64,000 nt of DNA, from contig JBJXFG010000104.1 of NCBI GenBank assembly GCA_046154665.1, forward strand, positions 1 through 64,000, read 5' to 3'. Below are positions 1 to 11,720 of the stretch, piece after piece. Both the position numbers and the translations under genes were made by a program. The notes under the pieces were generated by a model that saw nothing but the letters and a program-made list of their open reading frames with translations, did not search any database and had not been told where the DNA came from. The stretch's first letter is position 1. Each line of letters opens with the position of its first letter. Source of the DNA: JAFLCM01 sp046154665 (GTDB lineage Bacteria; Planctomycetota; Phycisphaerae; Phycisphaerales; UBA1924).

Positions 1-24
1 CTGGAAGCCTGCCCCACCGAGGCG
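1..24. repeat. Fragment of dispersed GC-rich repeat (family A)
   Basis: Reads, on the minus strand, as CGGTGGGGCAGGCTTCCAG. The same core recurs at 48791-48817 and, as an inverted pair, at 55539-55596. It abuts the 3' end of the leftward collagen-like gene and is cut by the window edge. Confidence 0.7.
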
Positions 25-27
25 TGA

Positions 28-2187
28 TTACTGCTGCTCGACGGGCAGTTCAACAGGTTCCTGACGCGGCTCGACGTGGAAGATGCCCATCGCCTCAGGC
101 TTGCCATAGAGCGCGGGCTCTAGGTACTTGCCCTGCTCGACGCCGGTCTTCATCCGCTCGACCGGGGCACCGCGCTGGGTCACGAAGCGGTCGGTCCGCT
201 TGGCCTTGACTTCCCACGAGACTTCAGCATTCGGCATCGCACCGGCGATCTTGAACATGTTGCCCTGCACCTTCACCGCCACATGCAGCAAGGGGGCCGG
301 GCCGCCGACGCTGGTGAGGATGTAGCGCGGGTCGCTGTTGATGGCTTCGAAGTAGTCGGGCAGCGTGATCCACGCCTCGCCCGCGCCGTCGGCGGTGATG
401 TTGCCGGAGTAGATGTTCAGCACATCGGGGCTCTCGGCGGAGTAATGCAGCAGGACCTTGTTCTCGGGGTCGAGGGGGTGGTCGATCATGAACGACTTGG
501 TGCCCGAGGCGCCGAGGCGTCCGTTGGCGTAGACGCCGAAGGCGGTGGCGCCGGTGGCCTGGCCGTAGACGCCGTAGTTGGTGTTTGATCCGGTGGCGGC
601 CTCGCCGCGGACGCCGGCGGCTCCGGCACCGGTGCTGCTGGTGATGCCGCGCACGCCGTAGGTCGCGCCGGCAATGTTCGAGGCCAGTGCGTAGACGGCG
701 GTGCCGGCGTTGCTGGCGGTGGTGAAGTCGCCGGCGACGGAGTTGCCCGTTGTGGAGGTGTGGTTCGAATCGATGCCCAGGCCGCCGACGATGTCGGAAT
801 CGACGCGGAGGACGGTGTTGTAGCCGTTGTCGTCGATGGTGACCTTGTTGGCGCCGGGCGTGGTGGTGCCGAAGGCAACGCGCCCGCTGGTGGGGTTGAG
901 TATCAGGTTGCCCCACAGCGTCCCAACGGCCTCGGTGGCCTGGAGGCTCGCGTAGCCGCCGGCGGCGGTGCTGAGGCTCATGACGAGGTTGGTGCTGCCC
1001 GTGGTGTCGTCGCCAATGATGATGCCGTCGATGTCCTGAACGGAGAGCGGGTTACTGGGCGAGGTGGTGCCGACGCCGACGAACCCCGTCGAGCCGTCGA
1101 TGAAGAAGCGATCGGTCCAGACGATGGCCCCGGCCAGCGCGTCCGCTGCGGCGAACCGGAACGTCAGATCGCCCGCGTTGTCGAGCTGCAGGCCGGATGC
1201 TTCGCTGGTGATGTCGATGTGCCGGAAAGTGTCGTCGGAAGTCCGGAAGATCGCGTTGCGCGAGATGTGGAAGTTGGTGTCGGCGCCGCCGGTGGCCGAC
1301 TCTTCCCCGATCACCAGTTCAGGGTCGATGTTGAAGCCGGCGGTCGAGGCAGAAAGCCGCAGCGAGGTGTTCCCCGACGAACCAGAACGACGCAGCGACA
1401 GATCGCCGATCACCGTCAGCGCCGTGCTGGGCGTCGAAGTACCGATGCCCACCAGACCGGCGGTGTAGTAACTGATCGTCCCGTTGAGCAACCAAGGCGA
1501 AGCACCCGCCGGGCCGACCGGGCCCTGGATGCCCTGCGGACCCGTTGCACCCGTCGCGCCAGCCGCCCCCGTTGCACCCGTCGCCCCGGTCGCGCCCGTG
1601 TTGCCCTGCGGGCCGGTCAGGCCAATCGGGCCTTGCGCGCCGGTGGCACCTGTCGGACCGGTCAAACCGATCGGACCTTGCGGCCCTGTCGCTCCGGTCG
1701 GACCCGTCAAACCGATCGGACCCTGCGGCCCGGTTGCACCGGCCGGGCCGGGGTTTCCGGAAAGCGCGAACAGCGCGTAAGGCGAAGGACTGATGAACTG
1801 CCGCGACAACACCGTGAACGCCGGCTCAGGCCCGATTCCGTTCCACGGCGGCGTCCGCACCGAAACCTGCACCCACCGCGAATCACCCGCGAACGCGCCG
1901 GGCCCGAAGTTCAGATCGGTCGCGACGCGCCCATCGGTGACACTCGTGTTCGACAGCAGCAGCGTCGGGCCGACCTGAATGCCGGCGACGCCGTCATCGA
2001 ACAACTGGAAGCGCACATCGGCGCTCCCGGTGAACGCCGTCCCGCTGAGACTCAGAATCCCCTGGTAACTGAACACTCCCGGCACCGGCACGGCGAGCGC
2101 CGAACCGGCCAGCGCCAAGGCGAGCCCGCTCGCCGCCAGCAACATCTTCGCGCCACGGAACTTTGAAGTGCGAGCAAGCGTGTCCAT
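28..2187 (-). CDS. Secreted collagen-like repeat protein
   Basis: Predicted 719-aa exported protein. I chose the ATG at 2187 because it follows a GGAGA ribosome site and begins a clear signal peptide (MDTLARTSKF, then a hydrophobic core ending AGSALA). Residues about 35-140 form a beta-rich head. Residues about 143-229 are Gly-X-Y collagen-like repeats with a 15-residue period (GPQGPIGLTGPTGAT). Residues 230-620 are rich in GIGTSTPS and VGVGTTSPS units typical of fibre shafts. The last ~130 residues are a conserved-looking tail starting at FMIDHPLDP. Such proteins are usually cell-surface or extracellular fibres, but the role here is unknown. No partner gene is next to it. The tail domain is one I associate with large planctomycete surface proteins, which is an impression and not a database result. 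Confidence 0.85.
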   Translation of the reverse strand: MDTLARTSKFRGAKMLLAASGLALALAGSALAVPVPGVFSYQGILSLSGTAFTGSADVRFQLFDDGVAGIQVGPTLLLSNTSVTDGRVATDLNFGPGAFAGDSRWVQVSVRTPPWNGIGPEPAFTVLSRQFISPSPYALFALSGNPGPAGATGPQGPIGLTGPTGATGPQGPIGLTGPTGATGAQGPIGLTGPQGNTGATGATGATGAAGATGATGPQGIQGPVGPAGASPWLLNGTISYYTAGLVGIGTSTPSTALTVIGDLSLRRSGSSGNTSLRLSASTAGFNIDPELVIGEESATGGADTNFHISRNAIFRTSDDTFRHIDITSEASGLQLDNAGDLTFRFAAADALAGAIVWTDRFFIDGSTGFVGVGTTSPSNPLSVQDIDGIIIGDDTTGSTNLVMSLSTAAGGYASLQATEAVGTLWGNLILNPTSGRVAFGTTTPGANKVTIDDNGYNTVLRVDSDIVGGLGIDSNHTSTTGNSVAGDFTTASNAGTAVYALASNIAGATYGVRGITSSTGAGAAGVRGEAATGSNTNYGVYGQATGATAFGVYANGRLGASGTKSFMIDHPLDPENKVLLHYSAESPDVLNIYSGNITADGAGEAWITLPDYFEAINSDPRYILTSVGGPAPLLHVAVKVQGNMFKIAGAMPNAEVSWEVKAKRTDRFVTQRGAPVERMKTGVEQGKYLEPALYGKPEAMGIFHVEPRQEPVELPVEQQ

Positions 2188-2543
2188 CTCTAGGTCTCCA
2201 GTCAGGGTGAAAAAAGGCCCGGGCGACCCACGACCGGGCATCGCCTCAGCTCTTCTCACGCCTTTTCCGCGACCTCGGCGCAATGAGCATCCACAATTTC
2301 ATGAACCCGCACTGCACCCAAGCAAGCTGATTTCCGGCACCCCGAAAGCCTCCGAGACACGTCAATCAGAGACTGGGCCCCATGAGGTGACCCAAACCCC
2401 AAGATGTGGGATACGTCCCCTTGTTTTCCCGCGCAACAGGCCCCATCCGTGGTGTGGATAAGCGCGCAAACCTCTGAAAATGCCCAACTTACCACCGACG
2501 TGCAAAATCTTCTCGGACCTACAACATTTTGTGGCCCCTTCAC

Positions 2544-2571
2544 TTGCAAACCCGACCAGTGGTAGTAGGAT
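2544..2571 (+). promoter_or_regulatory. Possible sigma-70-like promoter toward dcd
   Basis: TTGCAA (2544-2549) and TAGGAT (2566-2571) are separated by 16 bases in the lowest-GC part of the region. Each hexamer matches consensus at four of six positions. Only a weak candidate, since planctomycete promoters are poorly defined. Confidence 0.25.
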
Positions 2572-2850
2572 TCAAGTCTCAACCGACGGAATCCCACCCG
2601 CCGGAATTCCCCGCCGCGTCGGCCCACCGGCCCCACGACGGATTGACAACGGCCGCAACGTCCTCATTCTCGCGCCCGCCGGCGTTCCCCCGGCAGGTCG
2701 ATCCCAGGCCGTCGGGAGAGGTTTCCGTATCCCTCCCACCGACGGCAAGACGGTGGATCACAACGGGAAATCCTGACCACAAACCCAAACAGCCTGTGAA
2801 GCAGGCCATGCTGTCTCTTTGACGGTGAGTCGCCGCCGCTCTTTCCCCCC

Positions 2851-2889
2851 GACTGCCCACTGCCCAAGCCCCACTGCCCCCTCCACCCC
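2851..2889. repeat. Degenerate short tandem repeat before dcd
   Basis: GACTGCCCACTGCCCAAGCC and related 7-9 base words run directly up to the dcd start codon, leaving no obvious Shine-Dalgarno sequence. It belongs to the class of degenerate short repeats seen before several genes in this window. Confidence 0.6.
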
Positions 2890-2890
2890 C

Positions 2891-3481
2891 ATGTCCGTCC
2901 TCTGCGATACCCAAATCCGTGAGTTGATCCCGATCGAGCCCTTCGCCGAGGCGCAGCGCCGGCCGGGCAAGATTTCCTACGGCGTGTCGTCCTACGGCTA
3001 CGACGTGCGGGTGGGCTCGCGCTTCAAGATCTTCACCCCCGTGCCCCGTTCGGGCGGCATCGCCATCGTCGATCCCAAGAAGTTCAGCGATGACTTCATG
3101 GTCGAGATCGACGTGAACGACATCCGTTCGGAGTCCGGCGGCCCGGTGGACTACGTCATCATCCCGCCGAACTCGTTCGCGCTGTGCGAGACGGTCGAGA
3201 CATTCCGCATCCCGCGCGACGTCTTGGTGCTGTGCGTCGGCAAGAGCACCTACGCCCGCTGCGGCCTGATCGTGAACGTGACGCCGCTGGAGCCGGAATG
3301 GCGTGGCAAGGTGACGATCGAGATCAGCAACACGACGCCGCTGCCGGCGAAGGTGTATGCCAACGAGGGGATCGCTCAGTTCATTTTCCTGAAGGCGGAT
3401 CGGGTTTGTGCGGTGTCGTATGCGGATAAGGCTGGGAAGTATCAGGACCAGAGTGGGTTGACATTGCCGAAAGTCGACTAG
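2891..3481 (+). CDS. dcd: dCTP deaminase
   Basis: 196-aa protein of the dCTP deaminase/dUTPase superfamily. It converts dCTP to dUTP, feeding dTMP synthesis in the cytoplasm. The start at MSVLCDTQIR gives the usual family length; an upstream in-frame ATG would add a low-complexity Pro/Ser leader encoded by repeat DNA. Family motifs visible are the nucleotide-binding GKSTYAR (about residues 117-123), the LEPEWRGKVTIEISN stretch holding the catalytic glutamate region, and YANEGIAQFIF near the C-terminus. The 409-aa gene downstream starts 10 bases after the stop, and the TAG stop lies inside its AGGAGG site, so the two are probably co-transcribed. The pathway fits with nrdJ two genes downstream, as both act in deoxynucleotide supply. 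Confidence 0.95.
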   Translation: MSVLCDTQIRELIPIEPFAEAQRRPGKISYGVSSYGYDVRVGSRFKIFTPVPRSGGIAIVDPKKFSDDFMVEIDVNDIRSESGGPVDYVIIPPNSFALCETVETFRIPRDVLVLCVGKSTYARCGLIVNVTPLEPEWRGKVTIEISNTTPLPAKVYANEGIAQFIFLKADRVCAVSYADKAGKYQDQSGLTLPKVD

Positions 3482-3491
3482 GAGGTCTTCG

Positions 3492-4721
3492 ATGTTTGGC
3501 GAAATCAGTTGGGTACATATCGATCGACTCGTTCGACATTACGCCGCAGCGTCGGCCCATGTGCCGAATCTTCATGATCTGGGTCGGCAGATCATGGAAA
3601 TCTGCGCTTTACTGAATCACAGATCGCCGTCTTTCGCCGACCTCAGTGCGTTTCTTTCACCTAGCCCGAGCGAAGAAGACGAAACCGAACGGGCGTCCGC
3701 TTGGCTCTCTCAGAATGTGTTTGACGCCCGTGCTTGGTGCGTTGGCCAAAAGGTGCTGCATGAAAGGGGTAAGGGCTCGGCCACTCGCCTTGCGAGCCCG
3801 ATCCTTCAGCAGGTCGCGAGACTGGGAATCGCCGTCGACGAATCGGTGGATTTGGCAAACGTGCGCGACTGGTGGCCCGAGGAGATCATTCGGCAGGATG
3901 CAGTCAATGCGGTTCTGTTTAACCTGGCAAAAAGCGAGATTTTGATTGTCGATGGCCAGAGCTCTTCCACTGCGAGGAGGCTGAGCAACTCATTCGGACC
4001 CTTGAAGAGAGCGGATCGCAATACGCTCTTTGGCAGAGCCGAGACCGTATTTGGTTCTACTTACGCTAAGTCAGATGCCGTGGCCGCAGTACTCTTCGCT
4101 TCGGAGCTAATCCGTCGCACCGTGCCTGGATTCAGTGTCCGAAGCGTTTTTATCACATTTGAAGACCACGGAGGCAGTGGCAGATTTCAGGCGAATGAAG
4201 TCGGATCACTCGACCCGCTTCGTCTTGGGCACCAGCGGGTTTGCTTGGACGAACTCCCTGTGATAGCCACTCACGAGCAATTTGCTGATCGCCTCGATGA
4301 CAACCCTGAGTCCATGCTTGGAGTTCCTTCTTGGGCTGAAATTGACTATCTGAAGAAGGTGCCAGTGGACATTCCGGTTCGCTCGGTCATGTTGCTGAAG
4401 ACGCTGGGAGATCGCCAGAGACTCGTAGAGAATCGACTGTTTCAGTGTTCACCCTCTGAGCTCGCGAAATGGGTCTCGGATGCCTATGGGTTCGAGTTCC
4501 CGCGCGACATGTGGCGGCATGATGTTCTCCGACTTCAACGGTCCGGGCTCATGGCTGATGCACCCAACGGCTCGAAGACGGTTGCGATTACCCCAGCGGG
4601 TTTGGCGCGACTCCTAATTCTCGAGCATCGATTCAACCACATGCTTCCGAGACCCGTAGGTCAGATCCTTGAAGTGCTGACGGAACACGAAATGAGATGG
4701 TACGAAGCCCAGCGCGTCTAG
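3492..4721 (+). CDS. Protein of unknown function with C-terminal winged-helix-like end
   Basis: 409-aa soluble protein I do not recognise. A strong AGGAGG site overlaps the dcd stop and fixes the start. There is no signal peptide or membrane segment. The N-terminal half is mostly helical and has a SASAW-like acidic/aromatic stretch around residues 55-75. The last ~80 residues (DMWRHDVLRLQRSGLMADA, then an ITPAG turn) look like a winged-helix domain with an ArsR/MarR-like beta-wing. Base composition is visibly lower in GC and codon use is less biased than in dcd and nrdJ on either side, suggesting acquisition by transfer into the dcd operon. It could be a regulator or a defence-type protein; nothing in the sequence decides this. 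Confidence 0.8.
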   Translation: MFGEISWVHIDRLVRHYAAASAHVPNLHDLGRQIMEICALLNHRSPSFADLSAFLSPSPSEEDETERASAWLSQNVFDARAWCVGQKVLHERGKGSATRLASPILQQVARLGIAVDESVDLANVRDWWPEEIIRQDAVNAVLFNLAKSEILIVDGQSSSTARRLSNSFGPLKRADRNTLFGRAETVFGSTYAKSDAVAAVLFASELIRRTVPGFSVRSVFITFEDHGGSGRFQANEVGSLDPLRLGHQRVCLDELPVIATHEQFADRLDDNPESMLGVPSWAEIDYLKKVPVDIPVRSVMLLKTLGDRQRLVENRLFQCSPSELAKWVSDAYGFEFPRDMWRHDVLRLQRSGLMADAPNGSKTVAITPAGLARLLILEHRFNHMLPRPVGQILEVLTEHEMRWYEAQRV

Positions 4722-4779
4722 CAGCCGTACATCGCTACTTGTTCCATATCCCTCCTCCACGCCTCGCCCCGAACTCTCC

Positions 4780-8379
<3,600 letters not shown>

Positions 8380-8387
8380 GGCAGGAG

Positions 8388-8450
8388 GCACTGGGCACTG
8401 GGCATCGGGTTGTAGGAAAGGCATCAAGGAACCGAGGCATCGAGGCATCA
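8388..8450. repeat. Degenerate GGCACTGGGCAT / GGCATCAAGG repeat
   Basis: Two adjacent runs of 8-12 base words (GCACTGGGCACTGGGCATC, then GGCATCGAGGCATCAAG) directly after nrdJ. Related words occur at 19370-19400, 57628-57655 and 62210-62235. Confidence 0.65.
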
Positions 8451-9187
8451 AGTCTGGCGCACCGCGCATCGCGCACGGCGCAAAGCGAACCACCCGCGGG
8501 GCGTTGAGCCCGTGGGAAGCATCTCCGAACCTCGCAGGGCGGTCGCAAGGCTGCGGCCGCCTTGCGGGGTACGGAGTTTCGAAAGACTCAACAACGACTC
8601 AGGATCGATCGAAAGAAAGATCAACACGAGCGGAGAGAGATTCGGCGGATGAGAGACGTTCGGAGACAGGTTGATTGCATCGTGTGTTCAACCACGTCAG
8701 CCACCGGCCCGGGTGCTCCGACCCGGACCGAAGCGGTCGAGGAGGTGCTCATCATCGCGAACTGAATCATCGACGGGCCCGCGAGAAACGGAACGCTCGC
8801 GGCGCGGCGGGAAGGGAATGACCCGCCTCGGATCGCCCGCCCCAAACCCCGGCATAGACATCCGCCACCACACCCCCCGGCCCGCGCCGCGGGACGCCAC
8901 GGCGAAAGTCACGGAGCCGGGGCGGAAGGCCGATGGTCACCGGTTCGCGCGCATCTCCCCGGCTTTTTCAGGGTTTCCCTGGATCCGTTTCACCTCAACG
9001 GTCCGGCGTACGCGACAGCGTCCGCCGGGCTCTGAGAGAACGACAGCGGGAGCATCCGTGTGCAAGCACGCTCCCGACCCCACGCGCCATCTCCTCGCCG
9101 AGATCGCATGTGGGGCTGACGAACGCCCACCAACGAGGGTCGGGCGCGGCCGCTCGAGGTCGTGCCCTCGACCCTCCATCTTGCCCG

Positions 9188-9226
9188 CCCCCGAGCGGCC
9201 TTCAGTGGTCCTCGGGGGTTTTCTTT
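9188..9226 (+). terminator. Rho-independent terminator
   Basis: CCCCCGAG (9188-9195) pairs exactly with CTCGGGGG (9211-9218) and is followed by TTTTCTTT. The orientation ends a rightward transcript. Confidence 0.75.
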
Positions 9227-9231
9227 GGAAG

Positions 9232-9319
9232 TGGTCAAGTGGTCGGGTGGCCAAGTGGTCAAGTGCGAAGGCGTGTGTCTGGCACTTGACCACTCGACCA
9301 CTTGGCCACTCTGCCACTT
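9232..9319. repeat. Imperfect inverted array of CCAAGTGGT words
   Basis: A plus-strand array of AAGTGGTCAAGTGG words (9232-9270) is followed, after about 17 bases, by its near reverse complement (CACTTGACCACTCGACCACT, 9287-9319), allowing a long stem. It lies just before the TPR-like gene. A one-sided copy is at 47905-47953. Confidence 0.7.
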
Positions 9320-9345
9320 CCCCTTCCTCCGCATAGCATCCCCCG

Positions 9346-9657
9346 ATGTCACGCTTGGCACAGCTCGAAAAGCTCTACAGCGCCGATCCCAACGACGCGG
9401 ACGTCGCCTACATGATCGCCCACGAGCACGCCAAGACCGCCAACACCCCCACGGCGTTGCACTGGTTCGATACTTGCCTCAAGCTCAACCCTTCGTACCA
9501 CTACGCCTACTACCACAAGGCCCGCGCCCAGCAGGCCGCCCAAGACATCGAGGGCGCCATGCAGACCCTCCGCCTGGGCCTCGAAATCGCCCAGCGCGAC
9601 GGCAACAACAAGGCCACCAACGAGATCACCTCGCTCTTGCACGAGCTCGGAGCCTGA
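9346..9657 (+). CDS. Small tetratricopeptide-repeat-like protein
   Basis: 103-aa soluble protein consisting of about two TPR-like helix pairs: DVAYMIAHEHAK followed by ALHWFDTCLKLNPSYHYAYY, then HKARAQQAAQDIEGAMQTL. The alternation of small and aromatic residues (A-Y-x-x-A and W-F-x-x-x-L-x-x-N-P) fits the TPR consensus. Such modules mediate protein-protein contacts; the partner is unknown. Its TGA is two bases before the GTG start of recX, so the two are translationally close and probably one transcript. No signal peptide is present. Confidence 0.8.
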   Translation: MSRLAQLEKLYSADPNDADVAYMIAHEHAKTANTPTALHWFDTCLKLNPSYHYAYYHKARAQQAAQDIEGAMQTLRLGLEIAQRDGNNKATNEITSLLHELGA

Positions 9658-9659
9658 CC

Positions 9660-10382
9660 GTGCCGCGGCCGCGTCCACCCACAAGAAAGCCGCCGCGCCA
9701 GCGCCCTGACGCCGCCGAGCTCGCCGAATCTCTCCTCGGAGCGGAGATCACCTCTCTCACCCGCGGCGTGCGCGATCCCTCGCGCGTGAGCGTCCGTTCC
9801 GATCGCCGCCTGCTCTGCACCATCGACGAAGTGACCGTCGTCCGGCTGAAGCTCCGCAAAGGGCAGGTGATCGACGAAGCGCTCGCGGCACAGCTCGCGC
9901 GATCATCAGAACTCGACCGCCTCCGCGCCGCCGCGCTGCGAAGAGTCGCCCGTTCGATGTGCAGCGGGCGCCAGCTCGCGCAGTCGCTGCAGCGTCGCGG
10001 CGCGTCCAAGGCCGACGCCGCCGAACTCGTGGCGGATTTCCAGCGGCTGGGCCTCATCGACGACGCGGCGTTCGCCGAGGCCAAGGCCCGCGCCCTGGCC
10101 GCCTCGGGCAAGTCCGGCCCGCGACTGATCGAGGCCAAACTCCGCACCGCGGGCATCGCCCCGGACCTGGCCCGCGCCGCCGCCACCCGTATCGCGGGGC
10201 TCCGAGACGCCGACGAGGATGCGCGGGCATTCGCGCAGCGCCGGGCCGAATCCCTGCGCCGGCGCAAGGACACCACGCCGGAGACCGCCAAGCGCCGCCT
10301 CTTCGCCGCGCTGGTCCGGCGCGGGTTCGACACTGCGACATCCAAGCGTGCGGTCGAGCACGCGCTGGGGCGCGGCCGCTGA
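9660..10382 (+). CDS. recX: RecX-family regulator of RecA
   Basis: 240-aa protein matching RecX, which binds RecA filaments and modulates recombination and the SOS response. I chose GTG at 9660 because it lies two bases past the upstream stop and removes a long translated repeat. The three-helix repeats of the family are visible in order: MCSGRQLAQSLQRRG with ELVADFQRLGLIDDAAFAE, then ARALAASGKSGPRLIEAKL with ELRTAG-like turns, then RLFAALVRRGFDTATSKRAV. An extra N-terminal ~70 residues (basic Pro/Arg start, then a short beta-rich segment) is longer than in Escherichia coli RecX but common in larger RecX proteins. recA itself is not in the window. Confidence 0.85.
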   Translation: MPRPRPPTRKPPRQRPDAAELAESLLGAEITSLTRGVRDPSRVSVRSDRRLLCTIDEVTVVRLKLRKGQVIDEALAAQLARSSELDRLRAAALRRVARSMCSGRQLAQSLQRRGASKADAAELVADFQRLGLIDDAAFAEAKARALAASGKSGPRLIEAKLRTAGIAPDLARAAATRIAGLRDADEDARAFAQRRAESLRRRKDTTPETAKRRLFAALVRRGFDTATSKRAVEHALGRGR

Positions 10383-10410
10383 TGAGTTCACCCGACCAAG
10401 CGGCACATTC

Positions 10411-11100
10411 TCATCTCTCCACCTCCATCGCCCGCGCCGCATCCGCCAGAATCAGCGCACTCAAACGGTCCGGCCTCCCCAGACTCACCTGGCAGTTGTG
10501 CAGCATCGTCTCGGCGTACAGCCGTGCGCCGGGATCGCCGTCCGGTCCCGCCTCGCCGCGCCCCAGCCCTCGCCCCACACCCCGCAGCGCAAACAAGTGC
10601 AGCGCCCACGGGTGAGCCGTGGCGTTGTCCGGCTGGCTGTTCTCAAGGTGCCACGTCACCGCCCCGTCGATGAGCCCGCGCCAATCGTCGCGATCGTGAT
10701 GCCGGGCCAGCCACCACAGCGCGTGCAGCGCCGCCAGCTCCGTCTCGGTCCACACCTCGATCGCCGTGCCGACCTGCGGCAGCAGCGCGCCGGCGTCACC
10801 ACCCCACGCCGTGCGCGTGCCTTCACGCCCGCGCGCCAACACCTCGTCCACGCGCGCCGCATCTGCCCCGCACGCCAACGCGTGCCACAGGGCCACATCC
10901 GCACTCGCGTCGGGCGGGGGTGGCGGCGGGGGGGCGGGGCGGACGCCGCGGTGCCACGCGATGAGCTGCCCGTCGATCTCCCGCGTGTTCCCGGAATCAT
11001 CCGTAAACGGCCGGCTCCAATCGATCGCATCAAGCACCGGCGTACACGCCGCACGCAAGGCCCTGGCCCAGTCTCCGGGTTGCATCGCAGGTATGCCCAT
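10411..11100 (-). CDS. Hypothetical alpha-helical protein
   Basis: 229-aa protein, unrecognised. The start at MGIPAMQPGDWARALRAACT is the first ATG upstream of the conserved-looking body. It is rich in Trp, Ala and Leu (LHALWWLARHHDRDDW, about residues 130-145) and reads as helical repeats, interrupted by a polyproline stretch (APPPPPPPDA) near residue 58. No signal or membrane segments. It converges on recX (28 bases between stops) and diverges from ribH (54 bases), so it is probably monocistronic. The helical repeats suggest an alpha/alpha-toroid or HEAT-like scaffold, but this is weak inference. Confidence 0.75.
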   Translation of the reverse strand: MGIPAMQPGDWARALRAACTPVLDAIDWSRPFTDDSGNTREIDGQLIAWHRGVRPAPPPPPPPDASADVALWHALACGADAARVDEVLARGREGTRTAWGGDAGALLPQVGTAIEVWTETELAALHALWWLARHHDRDDWRGLIDGAVTWHLENSQPDNATAHPWALHLFALRGVGRGLGRGEAGPDGDPGARLYAETMLHNCQVSLGRPDRLSALILADAARAMEVER

Positions 11101-11154
11101 GAGCCTTGTTGTAGGGGGCTGACCACCTACCATCGCGGCCCTACTCCCCCGTAC

Positions 11155-11643
11155 ATGCCCCACGTCACCACCATTACCCCCGACCTCACCCCGGACTCCG
11201 ACATCCGCGTGGCGGTGGTCGTCTCGCGCTACAACGCCTGGATCACCGACCGACTCCGCGACGGCGCTCTCGACGAGTTGCAGCGTCGCTGCGGCGACCG
11301 TGCCCGCGCCGTCGTCGTGCCCGTGCCGGGCTCGTTTGAGGTGCCGGTACTCGCCGCCGCTGCCGCGGCTTCGGGCAAGTTTCACGCCGTGGTCGCGTTG
11401 GGGTGCATCATCAAGGGTGAGACGATCCACGATCAGGTGATCGCACAGGCGATCACGAATGAGATCGCCGCCGCTGCGTGCCGCACCGGCGTGCCCATCG
11501 GTCTGGGGATTCTCACCGTCAACAACGCCCAGCAAGCCGAGGCCCGCGCCGGCGGTGCCGCGGGGAACAAGGGTGCCGAAGCCATGTCCGCCGCCCTCGA
11601 AACCGCCGCGGCACTCAAGGCCCTCGCCGCCCTTTCCCCATAG
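11155..11643 (+). CDS. ribH: 6,7-dimethyl-8-ribityllumazine synthase
   Basis: 162-aa riboflavin-pathway enzyme that condenses 5-amino-6-ribitylaminouracil with 3,4-dihydroxy-2-butanone 4-phosphate. Motifs visible: the substrate loop PVPGSFEVP (about residues 60-68), GCIIKGETIHDQV with the catalytic His, and GILTVNNAQQAEARAGG followed by NKGAEA near the C-terminus. Length is normal for the family. The start at MPHVTTITPDL begins the conserved first strand (VAVVVSRYN). nusB follows after a 77-base spacer, and ribH-nusB adjacency is common in bacteria. Confidence 0.95.
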   Translation: MPHVTTITPDLTPDSDIRVAVVVSRYNAWITDRLRDGALDELQRRCGDRARAVVVPVPGSFEVPVLAAAAAASGKFHAVVALGCIIKGETIHDQVIAQAITNEIAAAACRTGVPIGLGILTVNNAQQAEARAGGAAGNKGAEAMSAALETAAALKALAALSP

Positions 11644-11689
11644 CACGAGCTTCCCCCTTCTCCTTTCCACTCCCCACTCGCCTTTCCCG

Positions 11690-11718
11690 ACTGCCGACTC
11701 CCGACTCCCGACTCCCCC
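11690..11718. repeat. Degenerate CCGACTC tandem repeat before nusB
   Basis: Four to five 7-8 base units of the CTGCCGACTCCCGACTCCCG type end two bases before the nusB start codon. The same unit recurs at 12355-12390 immediately before ftsY. Confidence 0.75.
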
Positions 11719-11720
11719 CC

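Larger units (their letters stand above)
2188..2890. other. Divergent intergenic region between collagen-like gene and dcd
   Basis: About 700 bases with no convincing gene; the open frames here lack family resemblance and ribosome sites. It must hold the leftward promoter of the collagen-like gene and the rightward promoter of dcd. GC is lower around 2290-2580. A single exact DnaA-box sequence (TGTGGATAA, 2453-2461) is present but isolated. The last 40 bases are degenerate CCCACTGCC-type repeats. Confidence 0.6.
8380..9345. other. 966-base gene-free region ending in an intrinsic terminator
   Basis: No protein family resemblance was found in any frame. It begins with degenerate repeats (8388-8450), continues as mixed-GC sequence with several short hairpins, has a clear rightward terminator at 9188-9226, then a long imperfect inverted repeat (9232-9319). 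A terminator 800 bases after nrdJ suggests either a very long 3' end or a separate small RNA. I looked for core motifs of RNase P RNA, tmRNA and SRP RNA and did not see them. Confidence 0.55.

Noticed and set aside
761..772. tRNA T-loop-like GGTTCGAATC
   Set aside because: Lies inside the collagen-like coding sequence with no cloverleaf around it.
760..2166. Long open frame on the plus strand opposite the collagen-like gene
   Set aside because: Arg/Pro/Gly-rich translation without family resemblance; a high-GC shadow of the real minus-strand gene.
2453..2461. Exact DnaA box TGTGGATAA
   Set aside because: Single copy, no cluster or dnaA/dnaN/gidA context; another single copy at 47242-47250. 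Not evidence of an origin.
2256..2636. 126-codon minus-strand frame upstream of the collagen-like gene
   Set aside because: No recognisable domain, no ribosome site, and it overlaps the presumed promoter region.
8790..8870. Cobalamin riboswitch-like GGGAAGGGAATGACCCGCC near nrdJ
   Set aside because: Lies downstream of nrdJ and does not match the B12-box layout.
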